NCBI GenBank assembly: GCA_009781525.1
Contig: WQXZ01000018.1
Span: forward strand, 1 to 17,086
Reading direction: 5' to 3'
DNA: 17,086 nucleotides
Source of the DNA: Coriobacteriia bacterium
GTDB lineage: Bacteria > Actinomycetota > Coriobacteriia > Coriobacteriales > UBA8131
Shown here: positions 1-7,200 of the stretch, piece by piece
How the letters are laid out: every line of letters starts with the position of its first letter
Numbering within the stretch: position 1 is the first letter of the stretch
Notes under the pieces: model-generated
What the model was told of the DNA's origin: nothing
Database searches by the model: none
What the model saw: only the letters and a program-made list of their open reading frames with translations
Made by a program: the position numbers and the translations under genes

Positions 1-1
1 C

Positions 2-304
2 CCATTAGTCAATCCTGAACACACAGGAATGATCATTGCTCCGATATCTGAGCACTCGCTTAAGGCATGGTCAATAGTTAGCAGCTGCGACGATGTTGTG
101 GTGATAGAGCCAAGTGAAGATAATACCCAACAACTTGTGGTCTATGTCGACGGCGAACCAATAGGGGCGAAACAAGAGGCAACAGAGATTGTGCGAGTGA
201 CAGTCAATCCCAGCAAAACAGTGCTTGAACTTATCCAGTTTGATCAGATCGGATTCTATGACCTTTTAACTTCCGCGTTTTTTGGAGATGCTGATGCTCG
301 ATGA
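2..304 (+). CDS. nadK: NAD kinase, C-terminal 100 residues (5' end outside window)
   Basis: The reading frame is open from the first bases of the window, so the start lies upstream. The visible part begins PLVNPEHTGMIIAPISEHSL, which matches the NAD kinase family pattern in which a G-P-x-V-hP segment leads into a 'hhhTPI.PHSL' strand-turn. It continues through a V-x-V-D-G strand and ends in the family's typical FYDLLTSAFFG-like tail. The enzyme phosphorylates NAD to NADP in the cytoplasm using ATP or polyphosphate. The catalytic GGDGT region is not in the window. The gene overlaps recN by 11 bases if recN starts at 294, an arrangement (nadK before recN) common in Gram-positive bacteria and suggesting translational coupling. 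Family assignment is confident for a fragment; nothing looks broken in the visible part. Confidence 0.88.
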   Translation, partial: PLVNPEHTGMIIAPISEHSLKAWSIVSSCDDVVVIEPSEDNTQQLVVYVDGEPIGAKQEATEIVRVTVNPSKTVLELIQFDQIGFYDLLTSAFFGDADAR

Positions 305-2054
305 GCTTGAAGTCAATAATTATGCGTTGATCGAGAGGGCATCAATTGAGTTTTCACCCGGTTTCACTGTGTTAACAGGCGAGACTGGTGCTGGTAAAAC
401 AGCGCTGATCGGCGCGATAAAGCTGCTAATCGGTGAGAGAGCGGATGTCTCCGCGATCACTGATGGCGCAGACGAACTGAGGGTGGCGGCAAGATTGATT
501 GATGAGGATAACAGGGAGGTTATCGTCAGCCGGCGGTTGAATCGCAGTGGTCGTTCGCGTGCTGCGATAGACAGCCAGATGACTACGGTCACTGCTCTGG
601 CAGAACAAGTCGGTACTCGGTTTGATTTGCTTGGGCAGCACGAGCACCAGAACCTGCTTTCTGGGTCGGCTCAGCAGGCCTATCTTGATCAGTTCGGAGC
701 GATATCGGAATCCGAGGTGTTTGCTGCCTATCAGCAGGCTTGGCATGACCGCGAGCAAACAGGTATTGAGCTGGCGATGCTTCAGGAGCAGGCGAGACAG
801 AGCGCTCAGAGCCTTGAGCAATCCCGCTTTACTCTTGAACAGATTGAGGCTGTGAACCCCCAGGTGGATGAGTATGAGCAGCTAGAAGCTGACATTCCGA
901 TACTGCGTCGCGGCGAGGATCTGGCTGTTGGTTCGAATGCAGCCTGGCAGCTGCTTGGAGCTGATGACCAGGTGTCTGACTTATTAGCTCAGGCTGCGCG
1001 GCAGCTTTCATCTGTGCGTGGGATCGATGCTCGGCTCGATGCTTTAGCGGATAGGTTGCAGTCAGCACAGATCGACTTGGAAGATATCTCCGCTGAGCTG
1101 ATAACCTATCGCGACAGTGTCAGCTTTGATGCCCAGGTTCTTGAAGACACGCAAAGCAGGCTTGGCCAACTTGAGGGATTGGTACGCCGGTTCAATGCAC
1201 CGATACGCGAGATTTTGGTACTACGTGATCAAGCTAGGCTTCAGCTTGAGATGGCAGACAACCTTCCTGATCGGATCGAAGCTGTTGCTCAAAGGCTGGA
1301 ATCTGAGGAGAAGATTCTGCTTACGGTTGCTGCAGAGCTTGCTGCCAAACGCAACGCTGATGCCATTGCTCTGGCGGAGAGGCTGACTGCAAGATTGAAG
1401 GACTTGGCTTTCGGAAGTGCAGCTATTGAAATCGTCTGCGAAGGCCTTCCTCGCCAGTCATGGAGCGCAACAGGTAGCCAACGCTGCGAGCTGTTATTTC
1501 GCCCACAGCCACGCTCTGTTTCCAGACCACTTTCTCGCATTGCCAGCGGAGGCGAGTTATCCCGTGTCATGCTGGCGTTGAAGTCAGAACTGATAGCCAG
1601 TGACGGCATGACCCTTGTCTTCGATGAAGTCGATGCTGGTATTGGTGGTATTGCTGCGACAGCAGTCGCTGAATATCTCAAGCGTCTCGCGAGTAACAAT
1701 CAGGTAATCGTTGTCACACACCTGGCTCAGATCGCAGCAGTTGCTGATCGCCACTATGTCGTGCAACGGGATACTGGCGGTGGGGAGCCTGGTACCTCCG
1801 CGCAGCCAGACCCAGCCGGGGCAACATCCGCGCAGCCAGACCCAGCCGGGGCAACATCCGCGCAGCCTGTACTGTCCCCGTCTACATCTGAGCAGCAAGA
1901 CCCCACCCAGCCTGTACTGTCCCCGTCTACATCTGTTTTCGAGGTCGTGGGAGATCAGCGGGTTTTGGAAGTTGCGCGAATGCTTTCAGGCTCATCCGAC
2001 GATGTAGCTATAGCACACGCGCGCGAGCTGTTACAAGGCGACAGGGTAGAGTAG
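294..2054 (+). CDS. recN: DNA repair protein RecN
   Basis: RecN is an SMC-like ATPase that acts at DNA double-strand breaks with RecA. The N-terminus MLDELEVNNYALIE is typical of the family. Walker A is GETGAGKT at residues 29-36, a QHEHQNLL segment follows, the middle is long and coiled-coil rich, the ABC signature is ASGGELSR around residues 417-424, and Walker B is LVFDEVDAGIGG with D444 and E445. The ATG at 294 is preferred over TTG 282 or ATG 288 because GGAG at 284-287 sits six bases before it and the product then starts like other RecN proteins. At 586 aa it is somewhat longer than usual (around 550-570). The excess is a Pro/Ser/Ala/Gln-rich insertion at about residues 495-551, between VVQRD and VFEVVGDQRVLEVARML, encoded by in-frame tandem repeats. 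All catalytic motifs are intact, so it is probably functional. Confidence 0.95.
   Translation: MLDELEVNNYALIERASIEFSPGFTVLTGETGAGKTALIGAIKLLIGERADVSAITDGADELRVAARLIDEDNREVIVSRRLNRSGRSRAAIDSQMTTVTALAEQVGTRFDLLGQHEHQNLLSGSAQQAYLDQFGAISESEVFAAYQQAWHDREQTGIELAMLQEQARQSAQSLEQSRFTLEQIEAVNPQVDEYEQLEADIPILRRGEDLAVGSNAAWQLLGADDQVSDLLAQAARQLSSVRGIDARLDALADRLQSAQIDLEDISAELITYRDSVSFDAQVLEDTQSRLGQLEGLVRRFNAPIREILVLRDQARLQLEMADNLPDRIEAVAQRLESEEKILLTVAAELAAKRNADAIALAERLTARLKDLAFGSAAIEIVCEGLPRQSWSATGSQRCELLFRPQPRSVSRPLSRIASGGELSRVMLALKSELIASDGMTLVFDEVDAGIGGIAATAVAEYLKRLASNNQVIVVTHLAQIAAVADRHYVVQRDTGGGEPGTSAQPDPAGATSAQPDPAGATSAQPVLSPSTSEQQDPTQPVLSPSTSVFEVVGDQRVLEVARMLSGSSDDVAIAHARELLQGDRVE
1801..1935 (+). repeat. 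In-frame tandem repeats inside recN
   Basis: Two perfect adjacent copies of a 30-bp unit lie at 1801-1830 and 1831-1860, encoding the decapeptide AQPDPAGATS twice. A second, 28-bp perfect repeat (CAGCCTGTACTG...CATCTG) lies at 1863-1890 and 1908-1935 with a 45-bp period. It encodes QPVLSPSTS twice. Both periods are multiples of three, so the frame is kept. The insertion occupies the loop between two strands of the C-terminal ATPase lobe, where RecN relatives have only a short linker. Confidence 0.9.
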
Positions 2055-2062
2055 CCGAGCTT

Positions 2063-2071
2063 TTATCCACA
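2063..2071 (+). promoter_or_regulatory. Perfect match to the DnaA-box consensus (isolated)
   Basis: TTATCCACA just after the recN stop matches the consensus DnaA box exactly. It stands alone in an otherwise featureless stretch (2055-2165) that shows only short weak inverted repeats such as AGCC/GGCT at 2109-2120. With no cluster of boxes and no AT-rich unwinding region this is not an origin. It may be chance or a DnaA titration or regulatory site. Confidence 0.3.
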
Positions 2072-2165
2072 GATAAAACTCACTAGAAAACCCAGCATAC
2101 GAGAAATAAGCCAAAAGGCTACGCTACAGCAGACCTAACCATCCTCAGTGGCAGGATACAGGCTA

Positions 2166-2200
2166 TAAAAACCCCCACTCCGCTGTGCAGAATGGGGGTT
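2166..2200 (-). terminator. Rho-independent terminator for the zinc-ribbon gene
   Basis: The arms AACCCCCA (2170-2177) and TGGGGGTT (2193-2200) form an 8-bp stem with a 15-nt loop. Read on the minus strand, the stem is followed by a run of T residues (TTTTTATAG), the expected U-tract. It lies about 20 bases past the stop codon of the minus-strand gene ending at 2222. On the plus strand the bases after the stem are CGAAATC, so it would be a weak terminator for recN. Confidence 0.75.
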
Positions 2201-2221
2201 CGAAATCGAGGCTTGCGTGCG

Positions 2222-3403
2222 CTACTGCGGTCTTGCGGTTCCGCAGCTTTGGCAGAAGGTTCCTCCAGTGTTCGTAGCGCCGCATGTGCCGCAGCGCCAT
2301 TCGTCAGTCATGGGAACACCTGGCTGCATCGGTTGCTGCGGGTATGCCTGCTGGGGAACTCCCGGCTGCATCGGTGGTTGCATCGGTTGTCCAGGTTGTA
2401 CCGGTTGTCCGTAGCCTGGCTGCACAGGTTGGCCGTAACCAGGTTGCATCGGTTGCTGCACAGGTTGAGCATAGCCAGGTGGTACCGGCTGTTGCATCGG
2501 CTGTCCGTAGCCTGGCTGAGCCGGCTGCCCGTAACCAGGTTGCATCGGTTGCTGCACAGGCTGTGCATACCCCGGTTGTACCGGCTGCCCATAGCCAGGC
2601 TGCATCGGTTGCTGCACCGGCTGCCCATAGCCAGGCTGCACAGGCTGCATTGGCTGTGCATACCCCGGTTGTACCGGTTGTCCATAAACGGGCTGCATCG
2701 GTTGCTGAACTGGTTGTCCATAAACAGGTTGCACTGGTTGTCCATAAACAGGTTGCATTGGTTGCTGGCCAGGTTGTATCGGAAGTGAGAAAGCTACAGG
2801 AACCATTCCTGCTTGCCCCGGAACCAATAACGACTTGATCTGGGTGGCAAAGTTCTGCACATTCAGGAACTCAGGTGCGTATGGGTCACTTAGGCTGCTT
2901 TGATTGAGTGGAAACTTGATCTCGTTAAACCAAGGAGAATTGACCTGAATGACTGCTTCAAAGTCATAGGAATATGTATAGCGCGGGGGGTCATATGGCT
3001 TTTTGGAGCCGTCGTTTGTTGGCTGGAACTCTTCATCCCGGGAATCACTGCGTTCGATTTCGCAGGACATGATTTGGGAGAGCGAAACGATGTCAGGATT
3101 GTCTTTTCGCCAATCCTTGGCGCGACTGACCACAAAGGCTCCTGCGTTCTGATCCACATATAGTTTCCAATTATCGCCCACGACGGTTGTCGGGTTGAAC
3201 TGCGCCAAAGCGCGTTCATTATCTTCGCGATATGCCAGATGTTTTCTGATGTCTTCGACTGTCGTACGGCGTCGACCGGTCATCCAGCGCGAAAGCTTAG
3301 CAGCACAGTCCTTGCATAGGTTTCCATCATCGAGTTTGCGATTGCCCATCAGACCGATGGAACCTCCGCAGATGTCGCAGTTCTTTTTGTCAAACAGCGC
3401 CAT
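2222..3403 (-). CDS. DUF4428-type zinc-ribbon protein with Pro/Gln/Tyr/Gly repeat and C-terminal zinc ribbon
   Basis: This 393-aa protein has no predicted signal peptide or membrane segment. Its N-terminus carries a four-cysteine ribbon, C9-x2-C12 and C30-x2-C33 (CDICGG...LCKDC), of the DUF4428 type. Residues 45-195 form a mixed alpha/beta globular region, including a segment ([20 protein letters not shown]) that resembles PH-like or SHOCT-associated domains of such proteins. Residues 207-364 are a run of [15 protein letters not shown] and similar units. The C-terminus is a second ribbon, C371-x2-C374 and C384-x2-C387. The start is secure: the strand reads GAGGAGGAGG six bases before the ATG. 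The gene is convergent with recN and has its own terminator, so it is monocistronic. Function is unknown. By analogy, zinc ribbons with a flexible tail suggest an adaptor or envelope-stress/sensing role; that is inference only. Confidence 0.85.
   Translation of the reverse strand: MALFDKKNCDICGGSIGLMGNRKLDDGNLCKDCAAKLSRWMTGRRRTTVEDIRKHLAYREDNERALAQFNPTTVVGDNWKLYVDQNAGAFVVSRAKDWRKDNPDIVSLSQIMSCEIERSDSRDEEFQPTNDGSKKPYDPPRYTYSYDFEAVIQVNSPWFNEIKFPLNQSSLSDPYAPEFLNVQNFATQIKSLLVPGQAGMVPVAFSLPIQPGQQPMQPVYGQPVQPVYGQPVQQPMQPVYGQPVQPGYAQPMQPVQPGYGQPVQQPMQPGYGQPVQPGYAQPVQQPMQPGYGQPAQPGYGQPMQQPVPPGYAQPVQQPMQPGYGQPVQPGYGQPVQPGQPMQPPMQPGVPQQAYPQQPMQPGVPMTDEWRCGTCGATNTGGTFCQSCGTARPQ
2312..2785 (-). repeat. 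Degenerate tandem repeat encoding a Pro/Gln/Tyr/Gly-rich linker
   Basis: About 470 bases encode residues 207-364 of the zinc-ribbon protein as variations on [10 protein letters not shown] and [14 protein letters not shown]. The units are degenerate at the DNA level (synonymous changes such as GGCTGC/GGTTGC and GTAACC/GTAGCC on the plus strand), so they are not a very recent expansion, though several 20-30 bp stretches recur. All six frames are open here, which creates spurious antisense reading frames. Confidence 0.9.
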
Positions 3404-3435
3404 GATACCTCCTCCTCACGTTTATTAACTGCAAA

Positions 3436-3453
3436 TGGCACCTTTGGGTGCCA
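3436..3453 (-). promoter_or_regulatory. Perfect inverted repeat upstream of the zinc-ribbon gene
   Basis: TGGCACC (3436-3442) and GGTGCCA (3447-3453) pair perfectly around TTTG, about 35 bases before the minus-strand start codon. A second inverted repeat, GACATA/TATGTC (3505-3510 and 3517-3522), lies further upstream. Either could be an operator or a leader hairpin. I see no convincing -35/-10 pair to fix the promoter. Confidence 0.4.
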
Positions 3454-3830
3454 CAACCGTTTCCCCCATTATGCACCAGCTGGTTTCAGCTTTTGCATCC
3501 AAATGACATACTCGAATATGTCGATGACAGTATGACACAGCAGTACTGCTTTTGCATTGTTTTACCGCTATTGATAGCTACGTAGGAGCCGAACGTGTGA
3601 AGGTGAGAGCCTGCGACAATGACAGTCTCAAAAGAGGCATCCGCCAGGCGGGACCGCGAGCCGACGCTCCGCAGACACACCATCTCATTCCATTACACTG
3701 AACTCTGAATTCCACCTGCAACCAGGCGGCTCAACCCAGTCAACTCAGATCGAACGTCCAACCCGAACGCCTCCGAACGTCCAAGCCACCAACCCAACCA
3801 CAGAATTCCGACTCCCAATTCCGGCTTTTT

Positions 3831-4000
3831 GGCGATTTCTGCAACTTTTTTGCGGTTGGGCGCCGAAAATGTGGCATAAGGCAGTGTCTTTCTGTGGTAA
3901 ATACAACAATAGTGTTGCATTTACCACGGTAGCGTTGCATATGCAACGTAGACTACTGGCGTTTCTGCGCCCCAACCGCAAAAAAGTTGCAGAAATCGCC
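3831..4000. repeat. 170-bp element with perfect 30-bp terminal inverted repeats and nested palindromes
   Basis: The left arm at 3831-3860 (starting GGCGATTTCTGC) and the right arm at 3971-4000 (ending GCAGAAATCGCC) are exact reverse complements over 30 bp. Inside lie a second hairpin, GTGGTAAAT-A-CAACA-ATAG-TGTTG-C-ATTTACCAC (3894-3927), and a 16-bp perfect palindrome, CGTTGCATATGCAACG (3933-3948). No protein is encoded. No clear target-site duplication is visible next to the arms. It could be a miniature inverted-repeat (MITE-like) or REP-type dispersed element, a structured RNA, or a protein-binding region. Genome copy number would decide. Confidence 0.7.
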
Positions 4001-4065
4001 TGCTTGGCGAAATTGGTTGGAATCAAGAGGCTGCTCGGGGTAGAGCGGGGGCTAAGCTTAAGCCC

Positions 4066-4096
4066 GGGGAGGCCAGGGAAGCCGGGGAGCCTGGGG
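4066..4096 (+). other. G-quadruplex motif in a G-rich tract
   Basis: Four guanine runs (4066-4069, 4076-4078, 4084-4087, 4093-4096) are separated by loops of 6, 5 and 5 bases, which satisfies the G3+N1-7 rule on the plus strand. Two further runs lie just before, at 4037-4040 and 4047-4051. The tract is about 170 bases upstream of the helicase start codon. Confidence 0.5.
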
Positions 4097-4211
4097 AGGC
4101 AACGAAGAACATACGAAACCGCATCATACTATGCTTGGTGAATTCCAACACCAGTTCTTTTGTATATTCTGTGCTAGCCTGAACAATCACTATAGAATAC
4201 TACCTTCTTTA

Positions 4212-4250
4212 TGAGACAATGTTTATAACGCCTTATTTGCCATTATCTCA
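4212..4250 (+). promoter_or_regulatory. Operator-like inverted repeat before the helicase gene
   Basis: TGAGACAATG (4212-4221) and CATTATCTCA (4241-4250) form a 10-bp inverted repeat with one G-T pair and a 19-base spacer. It ends about five bases before the ribosome binding site (AAGAAGGA, 4253-4260). The position suits a repressor site or a leader hairpin. No confident -35/-10 pair is visible, although AT-rich sequence at 4160-4200 offers candidates. Confidence 0.35.
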
Positions 4251-4265
4251 AAAAGAAGGATTTAG

Positions 4266-7200
4266 ATGACTGAGGGCATTGATCTAAAAATCGAAAACTG
4301 GCGTAAGCAGCTCCTTGATCTTTCGCGTCGAAATCGTCTGATTAACTCCGCCCCGCTTGCTGGTACTTCGCGCATATCGCGAGTCGCACTGGCAATCATT
4401 GAGCCAGATCCTGAGTCTCTGTGGCGCCTTATCGCAGAAGACGAGCGCTCGTTGACGTTTCCGCTGCCCGACGTCAGCGCTGACGCTGCGGCGAGCGATG
4501 ATGAAGCTCCCAACGCCAAACCAACCGACACCGCAAATACCTCCATTACCAACCAGTCCGTTGCAGACACCCACAAAACCCTGCGCAATCTGCGCCAGAA
4601 AGCGCGGTTGTACTCCGAAGAAAAGGGATTAAACGCCCTGCACCTCGCGTTCGGTTTTATCAACTGGACCAACCTACGCGACGGTGAGCAGCTGCGTTCC
4701 CCGCTGTTGCTGGTGCCGGTTGAGCTCAGCCAGAAAGATCTCTTTTCGCCATTCGTGCTCTCTCGCCATGACGATGAAATAACCGCTAACCATGCCCTGG
4801 TGCAGAAACTCGAGGTCGAAGCCGGTATCGTGCTGCCGCAGTACTCTGACGAGCTCAGCCTCGCAGACTATGTGGATAAAATCACGCTGGCGTGCGCCAG
4901 TATGACCTGTTCTATCGAGCTTGAAGTCGAGTTGGCGCTTTTTTCGTTCAACAAGATAAACATGTATCAAGACCTCGGTAAGCATCGTGAGCAGCTGGCT
5001 GCGCATCCGGTTGTCAGAGCACTGGCGGGGGATGCGAGCATGCTGAATCGCAACATTACAGACTTAAACATATCTGAATTCGATCATGACGCGCTGGATC
5101 CGACGAAGGTCTTCAGCGTGCTAGATGGTGACTCAAGCCAGCAGGATGCTGTGCAGCTGGCAAAGCACGGAGCCAGCTTTGTGCTGCAGGGACCGCCGGG
5201 AACCGGTAAGAGCCAGACGATTACCAACATCATCGCAGAGTTTCTGGCAGAGGGTAAAAAAGTACTCTTTGTCTCTGAGAAGATGGCTGCCTTAGAAGTG
5301 GTTCATCGTCGGCTGACTCAGGTTGGCTTGGGTGATTTCTGCTTGACCTTACACCATAACAATGCCAAGCGACGCGACATCCTTGACCAGCTGGATGTCT
5401 CTCTTCAGCTGGCTCAGAGTCAGGCAACCGTGGCTGCATCAGCAGCTGACCAGTTATCCAGACTGGTTGACCAGCGACAACGACTGAATAATTACGCCAG
5501 GCAATTACATTCTGAAGTAAGGCCGCTGGGGGAGACCCCCTTTAATGTCTATGGGCGACTTGCTGCACTGCAGCTCGAGCTGGGTCAGTCTTCAGCGGTG
5601 AATTGTATTCCCGATCATGCTGGTGTATACACCAGACAGGATTTAATAAATCGAATCAGCTTGCTGGAAGACCTCTCTCGTTTTATAGCAGAGTGGGGAT
5701 ATCAGGACGACAATCCATGGCAAGGTTATCGGCCGCGCAATCTGACAGGTAACCTGCGGCAGCAGATCACCAGTGAAGCAGAGACCATCGTGCGTGTTAT
5801 CGCATCAGCGCAGTCAGAGACAACAGGGCAGCCTGATGCAGCAGCAGAGGAGCAAGCGCTGTCCCCCGAGCAGCAGGCAGCCGCAAAAGCAATCGCAGCC
5901 CAGATGGCTATGGCGGGGCATCCAGCGATAACACCGCGAAACACCAGCGCGCTGATCGATGAGCTGAGCATGTATGACCTTAATAGACTCTCGGAGTTGC
6001 ATCACATGCAGACCAGTATCGAAGCTGAGCGACAACGTCTTGCAGTTGACTATAACGACCAGGTCTACTCAATAGATGGCAATGAGCTTTTACAGCGATG
6101 CAACACAAGGTACCAGGGCAAGATGCGATTGTTGAACAAAGAATACAGGCACGACCGTAGCCTCATCGCAGCAACAAGGCATGACGGTGTAAAACCGGAT
6201 TTCGAGAAAATCGTCGCTTTAGCTGAGAGCCTGAAAGGTCTCCAGTCCCTGGAGCTTGCTGCCAATAGTCTGTTTGACACATTAGGGAGTAAGCAGGTCT
6301 ACAATCCAGAATTTGCCAACCAGCTCTTCGAGCAACTGAAAGAGCCACTGAGCTGGTTTGCCGATCTGTTCGATCAACCAGAGCGTCTGCTGGCTGTACC
6401 GCTAAATAAGGCGCAGGCGCTGGTTCAGACCTGCGCTGGCTCACTGGTTCTACTTGAGCGCTATATTGACTACCTTAGACTGATTGATCGAGCGTTTCCC
6501 CTGGGTATAACCCAGTTCGTCAGCAAGCTAGAAGAGCAAGGCGTACCAGCAAGACACATTCTGCCTGCGTTCGAGCAGTGTTTCTACAACGCCTGGCTCT
6601 ACGCCGTCCTGCCCTACCGAACAGCAGTGCAGGAGTTTCGCCGTATCAACCAGGACGCCTTGATCTTATCCTTCCAAAAACTGGATAAAGACCACCTGGA
6701 TATCGCAAAAGCAGCGACCTACAGTCGGCTTGTCTCCCGTCTGCCTGCATTGAACACAGTGTTTTCGAACTACGACGAGGTCGGCCGACTCAGACGCGAG
6801 ATGAGCAAGAAGCGCAAACTGATGCCAACCCGCAAGTTGATAGCTGAGATACCGAACCTGCTTCCGGTTTTAAAGCCTTGCATGATGATGTCGCCACTCT
6901 CGGTTAGCACCTTCTTGGCTGACCTACCAGAGCCGCCTCACAACAGCTATCTGTTCGACATCGTGTTGTTCGACGAGGCTTCGCAAATCCGAACCGAAGA
7001 CGCTCTTTGTGCGATACTTCGCGCCAGGCAAGCTATCATCGTCGGTGACAGCAAGCAGCTACCGCCAGCGGATTTCTTTCAATCATCATTTTCCGGAGCA
7101 CTCGACGACATCTATGACGAGCAAAGCGAGCTGGGCGACAGCGGCGCGTTTGAATCACTGCTCGACGAGGCTTCACTGATGCCGACGCAGGACTTGCTTT

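Larger units (their letters stand above)
3404..4265. other. Gene-poor intergenic block of about 860 bp
   Basis: No reading frame here looks protein-coding. The short frames on both strands are arginine- and cysteine-rich, lack ribosome binding sites and overlap palindromes. From left to right it holds the upstream region of the zinc-ribbon gene, a short GC hairpin (CCGCC-A-GGCGG, 3641-3651), two copies of CGAACGTCCAA (3750-3760 and 3774-3784), the nested inverted-repeat element (3831-4000), a G-rich tract (4037-4100), and the upstream region of the helicase gene. The patchwork of base compositions suggests a region that has accumulated repeats or insertions. Confidence 0.6.

Noticed and set aside
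2312..2785. Regularly spaced repeats suggestive of a CRISPR array
   Set aside because: The units are degenerate, vary in length, have no unique spacers and are in frame within a protein with zinc ribbons at both ends.
2192..2838. Several open frames on both strands opposite the zinc-ribbon gene
   Set aside because: They are produced by the Pro/Gln/Tyr/Gly repeat DNA, which is open in all frames. Their products are Leu/His/Arg or Val/Ala/Gln repeats with no ribosome binding site logic.
3486..3683. 65-codon minus-strand frame
   Set aside because: No ribosome binding site and no family recognised. The stretch could be repeat DNA but nothing supports a protein.
3869..4141. 90-codon frame across the palindromic element
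   Set aside because: Composition is Arg/Cys/Gly-rich and a near mirror of frames on the other strand, as expected from the inverted repeats. No ribosome binding site.
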